Source: Aulostomus chinensis
Lineage: Eukaryota > Chordata > Actinopteri > Syngnathiformes > Aulostomidae
Assembly: GCA_037954235.1 (NCBI GenBank)
Contig: JBBMOA010000012.1
Span: forward strand, 3,373,501 to 3,437,500
Length of the DNA: 64,000 nt
Direction of reading: 5' to 3'
The translations under genes were made by a program, and so were the position numbers. A model generated the notes under the pieces. That model did not search any database, was not told the origin of the DNA, and worked only from the letters and a program-made list of their open reading frames with translations. Below, one piece after another: positions 1 through 12,000 of the stretch. Each line of letters opens with the position of its first letter. Position 1 is the stretch's first letter.

Positions 1-1308
1 ATGGTCTTGTGAGTGCAATTCAATTTCCCCACTGTACAATTTGATTTGGACAAATGTCTGATTCTGACTACAGGGGCCATGTGACCGGACTCATGTCCTA
101 AGGGTCTTTCCCTGCACAGGGACAACTTGTGTTCTTACTTATCGGATAAAAACGACAACACAAACACACATGTACACACACGTACACACACGTACACACA
201 CACACATGCAGCCTATAAAACTGGCAACGATCCAGCTGGCCGGAGCTTTATGTGTGTGGATTTATCATTGGCCATTAAAATACATTTGATTTTTACCAGG
301 ATGGTTCTTTACTGCCAGTTTCTTCAATAGGAGTCCAAGCTGCTTTTTACAGGCACTTTCTTTAACCTTCTCCCCTGCACATAAAACACCCGCAGCTCTT
401 GTCTTCCACCACCTCTGCCAGCTTCCCTTCCTCCTTCCTTCCTGTGTCTCCTGCTGTATCTCTCCCTTGCTTTTGACCTCCGCTATGATTCTATCTTCCT
501 CGGGTGGATGTGTGTTTCTCCTCATCCCGTCCTTGCCCTCACTCCTCGGCTGCAGACAAACGCCATCTGCCCCCGGCTAGTTTTTCTTAATTGTCTCTTT
601 TATTCGTGAATGATCGATTCGTCAAACCCATCTGACGTTTTGAGAACGCAGACGGTTTTGCTTCTACTTCAAGTCAGCCAGAGGTCTCTGGAAGTGAACT
701 TTCATGAGGAAAATTCCTGTCTTCTCCTTGGCTAGGAGGGAGCTTTGACCAGGCCGACCGCTGCCCTGCAGGCGCATCTACACGGTTTTGCTGTGTCACT
801 CCTGTTTTTCTACTAATTCCATGGCTCACACGTCATGTGCTTCCTGTGACAACTCACTGTATTTTCCAGACTTCACCTGCGATATTTATTAAATTCCCCA
901 ACATTTTGTCTGCGCAGGAACATTTCAAGGTTGTTTTAGTTTTTAAATGTTCACTAACTGTAATTCAACTGCATCATTTCAAAGATGGGGTATTAATCTT
1001 GAACAACATCTTAAAACCTTTTCCTGTCTCCCATCCGTCAGTCCATTCGTATCTCAGCAACCCCTTGAGAGAGTTTCTTCAAACTGGCCTCAGACGTCCA
1101 ACGAGGATGGAGGGAAACCATCTTGTTGGGCAAAGGTCGAGGTTCGGTGCCACATCACTAATATGGGGTGAGAGGATGCACCCTAAATGCACGACAGCCA
1201 CAATGTCAAAGAATCCAGGGAAGTGTGTCTTTAGTTCACTACAGAACCAACACACATTCAAGATATTACTAGCAACAAGAACAGGAAAATAAAACATGCA
1301 GTGGGATG

Positions 1309-1334
1309 TCATCATCATCATCATCATCATCATC
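1309..1334. repeat. (ATC)n trinucleotide repeat
   Basis: About eight to nine uninterrupted TCA/ATC units in intron 4. Confidence 0.95.
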
Positions 1335-1925
1335 AGTTTAAGCCAACCAGCTGTCTGATCAAGCCAGCACACGCTGGTGAAGTCTCAAACCAACACTGTT
1401 TCAATGACAACAGGAAGTCAGCAACATGAATCAGCGGCCAGCTCCTGCTACAGCTGTTCCAGATGTGCCGGTGTTCAACCATCCCGTCAACCAACAGCCA
1501 CCAAACAGCAGTGAAGGCCCCCACCGTCGTCAGTCTCCTCTCATGCCACCGCCCCCTCCATCTCTCTGTACGGATTTCACCCAGCTTCTAATGACATCAT
1601 GAGACTTCACGCCTTCGAGTGGACACGAGATGACGCCTGCCGCTTCTGCACGATTACCGGTTGATGTCACTGCTTGTACAGTGTCTGCTTGTTGGGGGGC
1701 AGCAGGCTGGTTTCCGCCTGCATGCTTCGTGATGCTCACATAACAAGTTTCTATGTACATGAAAACATGTCTGTTTGTCTTGTTCCTCGTTATCTTGTGG
1801 CTCCTCACTTCTGTTGCTTATCACCCCCCCCCCTTTGCCCCCCCGCCCTTCTCATGTTGTCTCGTCTGTTTCCTCAGTTCTCTTATCTATTTTGCCATTT
1901 TCCTCAGGCCATTTCTTTGTCCATA

Positions 1926-1927
1926 CC

Positions 1928-1958
<31 letters not shown>

Positions 1959-1964
1959 ACACAC
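1926..1964. repeat. C19-(AC)10 tract
   Basis: A C run followed directly by a CA array in intron 4. Confidence 0.95.
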
Positions 1965-3411
1965 TCCTCCAGCCTGCCTCCCTCGCTCTCTTTGGTTGAC
2001 CTAACACCAGTTTCATTTCCGCTCATTCCTCATCTTTTTTGGGGGTAATAATCTCTTTCCCAATCTCCGTCTCATATGGAGTCGGTGAAGCTGCTGCATG
2101 CACGAGAGTTAATGAAGGAATGACGCGAGTAAACACACAGGAGGAGAGACAGAGCAGGACAAGAGTAAACATGTGAGCAAACATCCACTGACGGATGGGC
2201 TTGACCCCCCCGCTGTGTGCCGTCGACGCTACGGCTGGGAGTCTTCGGTCTCCGTCTGGTGACACGTTCAACTGATATCAACCAACTTCAGTCAAACTGT
2301 GTCAAACATCCGTCCAAACGCTTCCTCATTCTCCCATCCAATGAGCAATGAGGTGTTGTGAGAACGAGAGTCAGAGCGGCGAGACGTCCAGGTACGCAGG
2401 CAATAATCCTGATTTCAGTTGCTTGATTTTTGAAGAAAAACAGACTTAAATGACATTAAACTGAAACAAAACTCTGGTAGCTGCACCATGAGCCACTAAA
2501 ACGAGTGCATTCAACAAGCTAGCCAACAAGAGGTCATTTTTATGCCTTTTCTACCCGTCTCTGAGTTAGTGATTTGTCCTTAAATAGGTTTATAAATCCT
2601 CTAGTGAGACACAGGGTGTGTGGATCACACTAATGCAACAAAAAAGAAGAACATTTACACCTCAAGGAGACGAATGACAGGTTTTCATCAGAGGACGAGG
2701 AGCTGCCATCCCGCAGGAGCAGAAACACCTTCTGTCATACCTCCAACCCCTGACCTTGAGCAGTTGTTCTCACGCACACATGTAGCTACTGCAAACATGT
2801 GAGTGAACGGATGAAGAGCAGGCAGCGTGTGACGGACACGGAGGCTGGGAGCTCTCCTACACTGAGAGCACCAATTTCTCCTCTTCTACACCAAAGAAAA
2901 CTTGAGATGCATTCATTATCCTCATCTTGTTGGTTTGCCATCACCTACAATTCACTGGCACACACAGAAAAAATCTAAAACAGCACGTTATCCACAACCT
3001 GCTGTCTCATTCGACAGTAATTTCATTATTTCAACCTGTAAATGACTTTAGTTTGTTTGCAGTCTACAAGTATTCATCACTCTGCAAAGTAACAGCCCAA
3101 AACCACTGTGAAACAGATCAAACGACTATTTCTTAACAACTGAGTGATCCAAAAGAAACAGAGGAAAATGAACAACTTGCCTGCTTCTAGAAATGACATC
3201 TTGTCAACGGCGTTGCAGCAAAAGTTTGTTTCAGGCGGTTTTCTGAGAACAAAATCTGAGTTCGTTCACATTCAGAAGCTGCCGAGCTGCATAACTGGGC
3301 AAGCCAACAATGAAATATCGTTTCTGTGGGTGATGACAATGAGCCCAAAGAAAGACATTAAGAAAGCGCTGCATGTGGAGCTGGAGCAGAGGAGGAGATG
3401 AGTAATCTTAC

Positions 3412-3438
3412 CGTCGTCTCCTGATCCCGAGCCAGCAT
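3412..3438 (-). CDS. tmeff2: tmeff2 coding exon 4 (27-nt microexon, acidic Ser-Gly linker)
   Basis: A microexon of exactly 27 nt. The acceptor is TTTTCCTCCACAG|ATGC and the donor ACG|GTAAGA. With the G carried from exon 3 it reads DAGSGSGDD and leaves G for the next codon, so both flanking introns are phase 1. Human TMEFF2 has DAGSGSGDG at this place, between the two follistatin modules, which confirms the exon despite its size. S147-G-S-G followed by acidic residues fits a glycosaminoglycan attachment site, in line with the description of TMEFF2 as a chondroitin sulfate proteoglycan (TENB2). A probable branch-point region (TTAATAAC) and a T-rich tract lie just upstream in the transcript. The following exon lies left of the window. 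Confidence 0.9.
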
Positions 3439-5739
3439 CTGTGGAGGAAAACAAACACAGTTATTAACCCAATGAGACCTCGGCTGCTTTCAGGGTAATT
3501 CCTCCACCTTTACATTCGAGCTTGGTTATTATCAGGGCCAGTAATAGCTTTAGGGCCACTGTTCATGTAGCTGAACTTTTCAGAGGCCGCCAGTGTCGTC
3601 ATTCCCACTCTTCTTCAGACAACCAATCAGGAGGCTTTGGGACTCATCACTATGGTAACCAACATAACGGAGAATCTTGCTACTCCTGCACAGGTTTCTC
3701 CCGAGCTTCTGTACATGGATCTGAAAAAATAAGAACCCTCTCAGAACAGCAAAAGCTGCGCTTGTTTTGGGAGCGGATGAAGATTGTATGTTAAATTTGG
3801 TGGATTAATCTCAGACGGGCCGATCACGACACGCGTCAGCCCCAAACCAGCCTGGCGCTCTGCACGCGCTCCTGCTGTGGCGTGTAAGCCAGAAGTTCAA
3901 CAGCAACCACAAAGGAAGGTCCATCACAGCAGAAGCAACATTAACAGGGGAGCATTAGGCTTCATGCATCTGCAGCTTCGGGGGTTGTCCGTTATTTAGC
4001 GTTCGGCGGGGACGCTGCTCGCTAACTTGTTTATGTGACATAAAAGATGAACCAGAAGAAAGTCTGATAACATCCAGTGTACGGGGACATACGGCCATCT
4101 TTTACCGCCATTTGTTTCGGGGAATAAACCAACCCCTCCTGGTTGACACGTACTGGGGCAGCGACAGTACTCTAATTACCAGCAAATCTGTTCTTTTGTG
4201 TTCATTTTTCATATGAAGTGGGACGTACATCAGCCCTTCATGCAGAAACACACTGTAATTTCTAAACCAGACAAATGGACAAAGCTTTTGTTGCTGTTTA
4301 TGTAGTCTGCTATCAACAGGGACTTGCTGTGACCGAGATGTAAATCCTACATCATTTATTACTGCCTCGTTGCATGGAAAAGCAACTGACATGGCCAGAA
4401 AGGTCAACTCGCGCTCTTACATTTGCACTTCACCTCACTGCAATGAATATATTGCGAGCAATTCAACCGAGAAGAAGGGATGAGAAGAAGTGTCTGTAGG
4501 GCTCTAAGGGTGAAACAGAAGCTCACAGAGCTGAAGACATCAGCTGCATAAGTGTGTGTACGTGTGTGTGTGTAGAAGGCTTGTGAGAATATCTTCTTGG
4601 GAGTGTGTGCACTGGAGAGTCGGTGTGTGTTTGTGGGTGTGTTTGAGATGCCTCTAAAGATGGAGAGTCAGATTTAAAAAGCAGAAGGGAATGGAAACAG
4701 TAAAGAGGATAACAGTGAGATGCCTGGAGGCCTGCAGCATCCTCAGCACCGCTCTGATAATAACACCTCCAACTGTGGACCTTTTTGTGAAGCTGCAATT
4801 GTATGACAGTGTGTTTCCAGTCTGTGTGTGTGCGTGTTTTAACTCCTCTTCCATGGCTTTTCCACTAACTTTCCTGCAAACACCCTGCATTTATGGAATT
4901 CTTTAGCAATATGGTTGTGAAAGGGATACTGATGAGCACTTTGAAGGAGAGACGGTGTAACTTGAGCCGCAGCATAAAGCCATCTGCTAAAACGAGCCGG
5001 GCCAGAGATCAGGTGCAGGGCCTGCGAGGACCGTTGGGTGTTAATAGCTCAGCTGCACAGCAAAGGTTTTTATAAAAGCAGCTTCAAAGGAACTGGAGTA
5101 TTGGGGTCACTGCAGTTCAGGAGCACATGGAGTCTGACGGTCCAGTTGTCCCTCTACCTCTGCTACTCATCATGACGGCTGTCTGTGGTTCGTTTGCTCC
5201 GGTCGTTGATAAATCCGTCCACTTGGAACATTTCCTTTGTTGGCCCAGGTTTGTCCTGTTAATTCTGGGCTCCGACTCCTGCGTGTTTCTACAGCTTTAT
5301 CAGCGTGTCTCCTGTTTGGACTTCTTTCCTTTTAAGCAGGCTGCTACAGTTTGAATGCTCTGATTCATCTGAAAACACAAACTACCAGGTTACAGGAGCC
5401 ATTTGAGCTTCTCCCTTGATTGGACCGAGGTTGGATCAAGTTCTCGCCACAACCAAAACCACATTGGAGTTCATTCGCGCCAAGACCACCTCTGCGCGTT
5501 TGGGCTGCTTTTCCCCCCTTGAGTGGTTTTGGTGTCCATAGCTGCCCAATAAAACCACGATGAAACAAAAATCAAATGATAAATCAATTAAAGGTCCCTT
5601 CGAATGAAAGTCATCGTTTTCATGTTTTTGGTGTTTATTCAACGTCCCCAAGTTGTGGGGAAGACACACCAAGTGTGAGGCAGTGTCATCACCTCTGTTT
5701 GAAGTATCTCCCCTTTTTTGAATCGCCACGGGAAAATGG

Positions 5740-6340
5740 ACCGATGTGTTTTTGGCTGAAGTGTTACGTCACAGCTCAGTCAGTGCCCCCCCACTCACAC
5801 ACACTGAACCCACCCCTTTCACACACGCCCCTTCGACATATTTTGGGAGGGGGCGATTATGCGAGCGAGCCAAGTGAGTGCAGCTCTCTCGCGTCGCTCG
5901 CTAGCGAGACACAAACTGGCGCCTGCAGCAGCAGCACCGACTGAGCAGATTGACTGAATGAACGGCCTCGATAGAATTGACACCTTTGTTTTATCTGCGC
6001 TGTCTGTCGCTAGCTGGCCTGGCCTGGCTTGAGGGGGAAGGAATCTCGCCAGCCAGGCAGGCTACCAAGGGGCCAGGCCACCGGGAAAACTCCCGGTTGT
6101 CCCGACGGCCACCCCGCCACTGCATATATGGCTGGATCTGCGACCGGGCCATGGCTACTTGACAGTTTGCCGAGAAAGTGGGAGCGCTTTCTTTTCAGTG
6201 ACAGTGAGGGCAGCCAGTCACCAAGTAGTAGTTAAATGAGGTTGCCAGATAAACCACGGCAACCGATCGCCGTCAACTCATGCACTTGCATAAATAATGA
6301 GGTTGCCAGATGAGGTCAGAAACGACCCCAATAAGGACAA
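5740..6340. promoter_or_regulatory. CpG-dense promoter-like patch inside intron 3
   Basis: CpG-rich sequence in an otherwise CpG-poor intron. It includes a CRE-like TTACGTCA at 5764-5771, a 12-bp perfect palindrome CTCGCTAGCGAG at 5897-5908, and GC-rich sequence through 6170. At its right end a 15-bp direct repeat, ATGAGGTTGCCAGAT, occurs at 6236-6250 and 6297-6311. No convincing gene is attached; plus-strand frames of 122, 61 and 68 codons overlap it without recognisable domains. It could be an alternative or antisense promoter, or the control region of a decayed mobile element. Confidence 0.35.
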
Positions 6341-7865
6341 ACGACGCATTCTAAACCCAACATGGTAACATAGCGGTTTCAGAGAGCCTTCAGGAAGGTT
6401 CTGAGCCATTTCCATTTCTTGTGGGGTTACATATCACATGCCAGAACAAGATTTAATACCCCGTTCAACCTCTCTATGGCACCTTTAAGTGTCGGCAATA
6501 AACACGTCTTGCTGGTCTCGCCGAAAGCAACCAGTTATGTAACCAAAGCAACAGGTGAGAATGTCCCAATCGTCCTGATGAAAACACCTAAATGTATCCA
6601 GGCATCTAAGAACAACATTTGCAAATTCCAAGAGTCTCCCTCCTCCTGCCTCATCATTGGTTGTGTTAATTATTTGGAAGAAAACAATCCTTCCGCTGTC
6701 TTTTCTATCATCTTTCCTTCCTTTTTCAGTCTTTCAGTGACCTTGGAGCAGGTGAGACAGTAAAGGTGCAATGTTTCAGGCTTAGTTTGAGGGATCCTGC
6801 TGAAGTCAGAAGGGGTTCATGAGAGATCAATAAAAACCTTCCGTATCTTTACAAGGTTAGTGGTTTGAGGCTGGAAATAGAAAACAGAAGAAAATAGGGA
6901 GCAAGATGAGCACCAGCAGACTTTGTCTGCAGAATGAAGTTCAAAAAGATGAGATATCACATCATCCGTGTTATTTTGAGAGCGCAGGGAACGATCGTGA
7001 GGAGTCAACTAGAACAATTACGTATACCTCCACCAACAGCGACCGGAACATTCTTCTTGTATATGATGTCATAATAAACTCGCCCGATTACAATTTACTT
7101 TTACCGTCCCTGAATGCAGGATCACAACTTACATCATGACTCCATACAAACGTTATGGGACAACGCGACATCACTCCCTGTGTCTTCAAACAGGAAGTTG
7201 GGAGAACGTCAGGAAATGTTGAAAAGTGCTCATCAAAGTTTCCCAGAACCCAAACTGATGCGTTCAAATTGCATATTTGGTCCATCTCGTACTCCAAAAA
7301 AGAAAAACAAAGTAACAAATTCTCTTTGTTCAATAAAACACAACTAATGAATGCTGAATGTACACAGAACGTGCGACCTGAAGTCAGTCCAAGCGCAAGA
7401 TGAAATATTTGAAATACTAAAGGAAAGCAGATTGTGTAGTGGACTCTCCAGCACAATTACAACAACGTGTATCATTGAGCTACATGACGCCCATGAATCA
7501 GAAAAGTCCGTTTGAGGCCGGCTGGTGGAGCTCGACGCCGTGGCGCAGGTTTTCCATCAAAGTCTAATTTGATGGGCACATTTTCACAACAGCAGGACAA
7601 ATGAGTTTCTAATCTAGAGGTTGATGGATTCAGCAGAGATTCAAATAGCTTTTTTTTTTTTTTTTTGGTCCTCTGATATAAAACTGAAAGTGTTAGGATT
7701 TTCATCTTGAGATTTGAGACACTGCGAATGACACTTATACCATTTTCTTCTTTTTTAATTTTAAAGGTCAAAGACAGAAAGATTGAATCGATCGCTCTGA
7801 GCAACACAAAAATAATCAGAAATTGCACCCTGAAGCTGGTCTGTTGGAGGATCTAGGGTACGCGA

Positions 7866-7881
7866 GGGGGGGGGGGGGGGG
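7866..7881. repeat. G16 homopolymer
   Basis: A mononucleotide run in intron 3 with intramolecular quadruplex potential. Confidence 0.9.
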
Positions 7882-8842
7882 TACATCCAGAGCTGAGATG
7901 TGAAGCTTTTGCAGTTCAACACATATGTGATGTACGAATCACCCGTCGTGAACCGAATCATTCGCCCGGACCTATGAAATGACTCATGCCTCACGGATCC
8001 GTAGCGCCCATTAACCCGCATCAGTTGAGTCCGACCACATGATTGATATTATCAACAGAAATGAAAGACACCTGAACAACCTAACAACACATACTCCTGT
8101 ACAGGCCGCCAAAAGTTACACAAACGACAGGGAAGGAGTTCATTTGTATCTACAAAGTCCCCCGAAGGGACCGAGTGAACCAACAATCACGTATCCACAC
8201 TCCGTGAGTCACTCGACTGAGTCCCTCAGCTCGCCCGAGTCCCTCAGCTTGCCCTTCATAGCAGTTCTTGAGAACCCCGGAAATGACCTGGATCAAAAGG
8301 CCAGGCGAGTGTGTCAGCAGATCCAGAGAGGCCTGTACCTCCCACAACAGAGACACAGACAAAGATTGTGGATGAGAAGAAGCACCTCTGCCAGCGCCAT
8401 CTTGTTTGGCGCCATCAGCAGAACAGCATCTCTAAAATCTGGATCGGGGTCAGGATCTTGCTTGATACTCTATGCGAAGACTGACAAATGGACTCCCAGT
8501 TCTAGACTGGCATGAACTGGACCCTGACAATGAGGAGTGCAAGACCCTGGTCAATGAGTACTTTGCCTAGGAGAGAAACTTCAAGCTTGTGGGTAAAACC
8601 TTCAACCAGGGCAAGCGCTTGAGGTGAGAGACCACCAGGAGAATCTGAGAAATGATCTGATAATCTGTCGCTGCCCTGTTTTTGTTCTGCAGTCTGCAAC
8701 TTATTGTAAAATATTTCACACAACGAATGAATAAAGAAGTTAGCAAAAAAAAAAGGACAAAAATCACTTGTTCATGGTGTTCTTTACTTGCGTGCAACCT
8801 CATGGAAAGTACTGATAGAGCAGATGTACTCCAGAGCCAGGT

Positions 8843-8845
<3 letters not shown>

Positions 8846-8903
<58 letters not shown>
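8846..8903. repeat. (AC)29 microsatellite
   Basis: An uninterrupted dinucleotide array in intron 3, likely polymorphic. Frames through it are artefacts. Confidence 0.95.
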
Positions 8904-8905
<2 letters not shown>

Positions 8906-9021
8906 CACATTGGCTTCATAAACAGCAGTTGTGCTCGCCTCCTACGCAGTAAAACTCTGACTTGAAATCTAGAGTGCCTCTGTTTTCTGAGTTTTGAGGA
9001 GGCGCATTGTGACAGTCCAGA

Positions 9022-9059
9022 GTGCTGCTGTGCTGCTGTCCTGCTGTCCTGCTGTCCTG
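9022..9059. repeat. CTGCTGTC-type short tandem repeat
   Basis: CTG-rich units resolving into three 8-bp CTGCTGTC repeats in intron 3. Confidence 0.8.
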
Positions 9060-12000
9060 GGTAAGACGGCGTCACCATAAATGAAAACACAGTCGGTCTG
9101 CTGCCGTTCAAACGACGGCATCCAGAAACTCATCAAGCAGGAACTTTTGCTTCTTTGCAGCTCCGTTGTCGACCCTTAAATTTGGAGTTCCTCCATATTC
9201 TGACATTTATGGTAACACAAGCTGTACATAAACTCCCTTTAGCCAAAATATGAGAGCCTTTAGTCCCTGTCTTTACTTTTAATAGTGAGAAAGGAGGTCA
9301 ATTCTGCAAAAATAATCTCACGTCACTTTCCCAGTAGAGCAGCTCACCAACTGCACTCTATAAATGTGTGTTTGTGGTGTGTGATGCAGTGCAGCAGTCA
9401 CACACCTCTCACAGGAGCGCACCGTAACATAGGCTGCTGGAAGCTTGGAGTCCTGAATGCAGCAGGGGAGCTGCTGAACGCCCATTCAGGACTTCTCCAC
9501 TACAACTGGACCGCATTTGATAGAAAAAGCACAAGGCACCTCGAGTCTATAAAGCTGTTGGCAAGAACAGGACCAGGCCCAGACCAGAGTCCAATAAACA
9601 TAGTAGGGTTTTCTGGACCCATGGGGGGGGGGTCAATGGGGTTAATGTGCTAATATGTGCTGGCTACCAGTGACACCCTGAAGAAAATTACAGACGATAG
9701 CAGGTTCTTTGGAACGGTCCGCTTCTCCTGTCAGGGCTACACTGATTTAAATGAAGGAGTTCATTCGGTTGTAGCGTTGCAGAACTTCAAACAGCGCCAC
9801 ACCGCCCTCCCTCAGTGTCCTTGGAGTTTCTTGAATCAATATTTCTGATCCACTCAGAAAGTTGTTTTCATCCATGTTTGTTTGATATCAGCACTATGAA
9901 AAAAAAAACGCGGGCTGATTTCACGGAGAGCAGGTTTGATTTTGGGGCAAATGTGGATCACGGGGCCGATCCGGGAGTTGGAGGATCGTCAGCTGACTTT
10001 GTTCCTCCAAGCGTCTCCGGCTCGTGCTTGTGCACTCCACGGAATGCAGTTTTATCTCTCAGTTTACTTGCACTTGTTGGCAGAATTTCCAGACACATTA
10101 CTATCTCATACCCGCTGCCGGTGAAAAGAGATGAACATTCGGCAGATAAAGAGCAAGAGGTTGTTGTTTTTTTCAACCGAACTCGCAGACTCACTGTAAC
10201 CCTTCCGATGCAGGAGCTGCTCACACACAAAAGGTCAGTGTTGTGTTACAACTGAGAGCACCGCTGCAAAAGATTATTCATTATTTATTAGGCTTAACCT
10301 CTTCCACAGTGGTGCCCCTGAATAAAAATCCCAGGCAATGGACACGAGACATGACGCGAGGCTCCGCACAGACACCATCCAGCGGGGAGTTTGTTTTAGC
10401 CACCGTCATGATGAACTACGATGGGTGTCAGACTTACTTGCAGGTCTATCAACATTACATCTGGAGTTTCTTTCACCAGCTGAAACATCTCTTTCATATT
10501 TCTCACCCCCGGAAGGGGAACAAGTATTGGCAGTGCTGAGCTGACATATATCCAGTACACTCTGTACTGCTGCCGCTAATGGGATTTTGGAGAAGGAAAT
10601 GGAAAAGGGGGCCGAGAGAATCGAAGGAGAGAGAGCAAGAGAGGAAGGAAGAGAGGGTTTTGTTGCAGCAGGTTGCAGGCTTTGCAAAAGTGGCTTTGAC
10701 GCCCTGTTAGTTTGCTCCAATTGCTGGTATTCAAGCAATTTTAGCATGCTCCACGCCGAGAGGGCCAGGGTATCAGCTGAATGAGGGGAGCCGAGAGGTA
10801 ACACTTGAGACGTCACTGCCTGAAAGATTTGTGTTGAACACTTGGTTATGTAAGAAAGCTCCCACTCAGCAAGTCTGTTTTCAACTTTTAAAAGAGAAAA
10901 GCAGCGTTTGTAAGACGCATGCAACAGTGGAGTCCCCTCACAGGTTCCATGAAAAGAGAAATCACACACAGATGGAAAACATTTGCTTGGCCTGCCCTCT
11001 GCACAGGACCGAGCCGTACAAAAGCACAGCGTGATTTTAGAGATGTTTAATTCCACCTCGTACTCTCCCTGCAGCTTGTGACAAAAAACCCAAAGCCTCA
11101 AGTAAAAAGGCACCGCAGGGCATTTTCTTGATTTTCTTAAATTCGGCTTTACGTTTTCTTGCAGACAATGTCCGACTCCAGTGTTCCATATCAACATTCA
11201 GGGAACAATCTCAGCTCGGGCGAGAGGGAGGCCTCCTCTGTCTAGGAGGGATGCAAGAAGGGAAAACTTGGATAAAACCTCAAGTCTGAGTTATTATAAA
11301 CCTTCAGACAGAGTGAACCAGGCCTGTCCTCATTTCTGGGTGCTTGGAGCTGCTTTCCAAAGGTTCACACAAATAAAGTAAAAAATGAAATACAATAGAA
11401 TGTAAATGTGGGACAGCTGTCTAAATTAAATCTGTCCTCCTCTCATTTATGGCAAAAGTAGCATCCATCTTTCTAGTTTGTTCCCGAAGAGCAACGTTTG
11501 TTTCTCCTCCAACTTCCTCCATGGGGAGTACAGACCGGACCTGGAAGACACCTGCAATCCTCTGTAGTTCGGTTTCAAGGGCTCCAAATCCTCAGGTGGT
11601 TCATGGAGGGTGGTTCCGTTTGCTGCAAGTCTTTTATTTGTATTTACTTGTTTTCTGAAGGTCCCTGCTTCCTACATGCTGGTGACACTGCTTCCAGGTT
11701 TGTTACTGTCACAGCTGATTTTTTGGGTTCTGGGCTCTCGGGTGAGTCTTCAGTTTACGTTCTCCTTGTGGTTGATCAACACTTTGACATTTCCTCTTTT
11801 ATTTTGAAATGTACTTCCCTTGCGTGTTGTGCCTGTTGTTGTTTCTTTTTTTTTTTGGGACCAAACTAAAGACGAACGGAACCGCTGTCCAGCGCCGCAC
11901 AGGTGCGAGTGATAACAAGGCTCAGGTGACACACGTCCATCAGCAGAGACGACAATCGCGCCGGAGGTCCCACCAACCACCTTCAATAATCTGCTAGAAG

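Larger units (their letters stand above)
1..3411 (-). other. tmeff2: tmeff2 intron 4 (partial, runs off left edge)
   Basis: Non-coding sequence downstream of the exon 4 donor at 3410-3411. I looked on the minus strand for the next expected TMEFF2 exon (the acidic linker before follistatin module 2) and did not find it, so intron 4 is longer than 3.4 kb. Visible contents are an imperfect CA/ACGT repeat near 156-206, an (ATC)n run at 1309-1334, and C19 followed by (AC)10 at 1926-1964. Open frames here are short and show no recognisable domain. No transposable element was recognised. Confidence 0.8.

Noticed and set aside
1..3411. tmeff2 exon 5 (start of follistatin module 2)
   Set aside because: No minus-strand frame shows the expected acidic linker followed by a CxxCxxxAxC pattern; the exon must be left of the window.
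8846..8903. Regular repeats resembling a CRISPR array (this and other microsatellites)
   Set aside because: Pure dinucleotide arrays without spacers in a vertebrate genome; not CRISPR.
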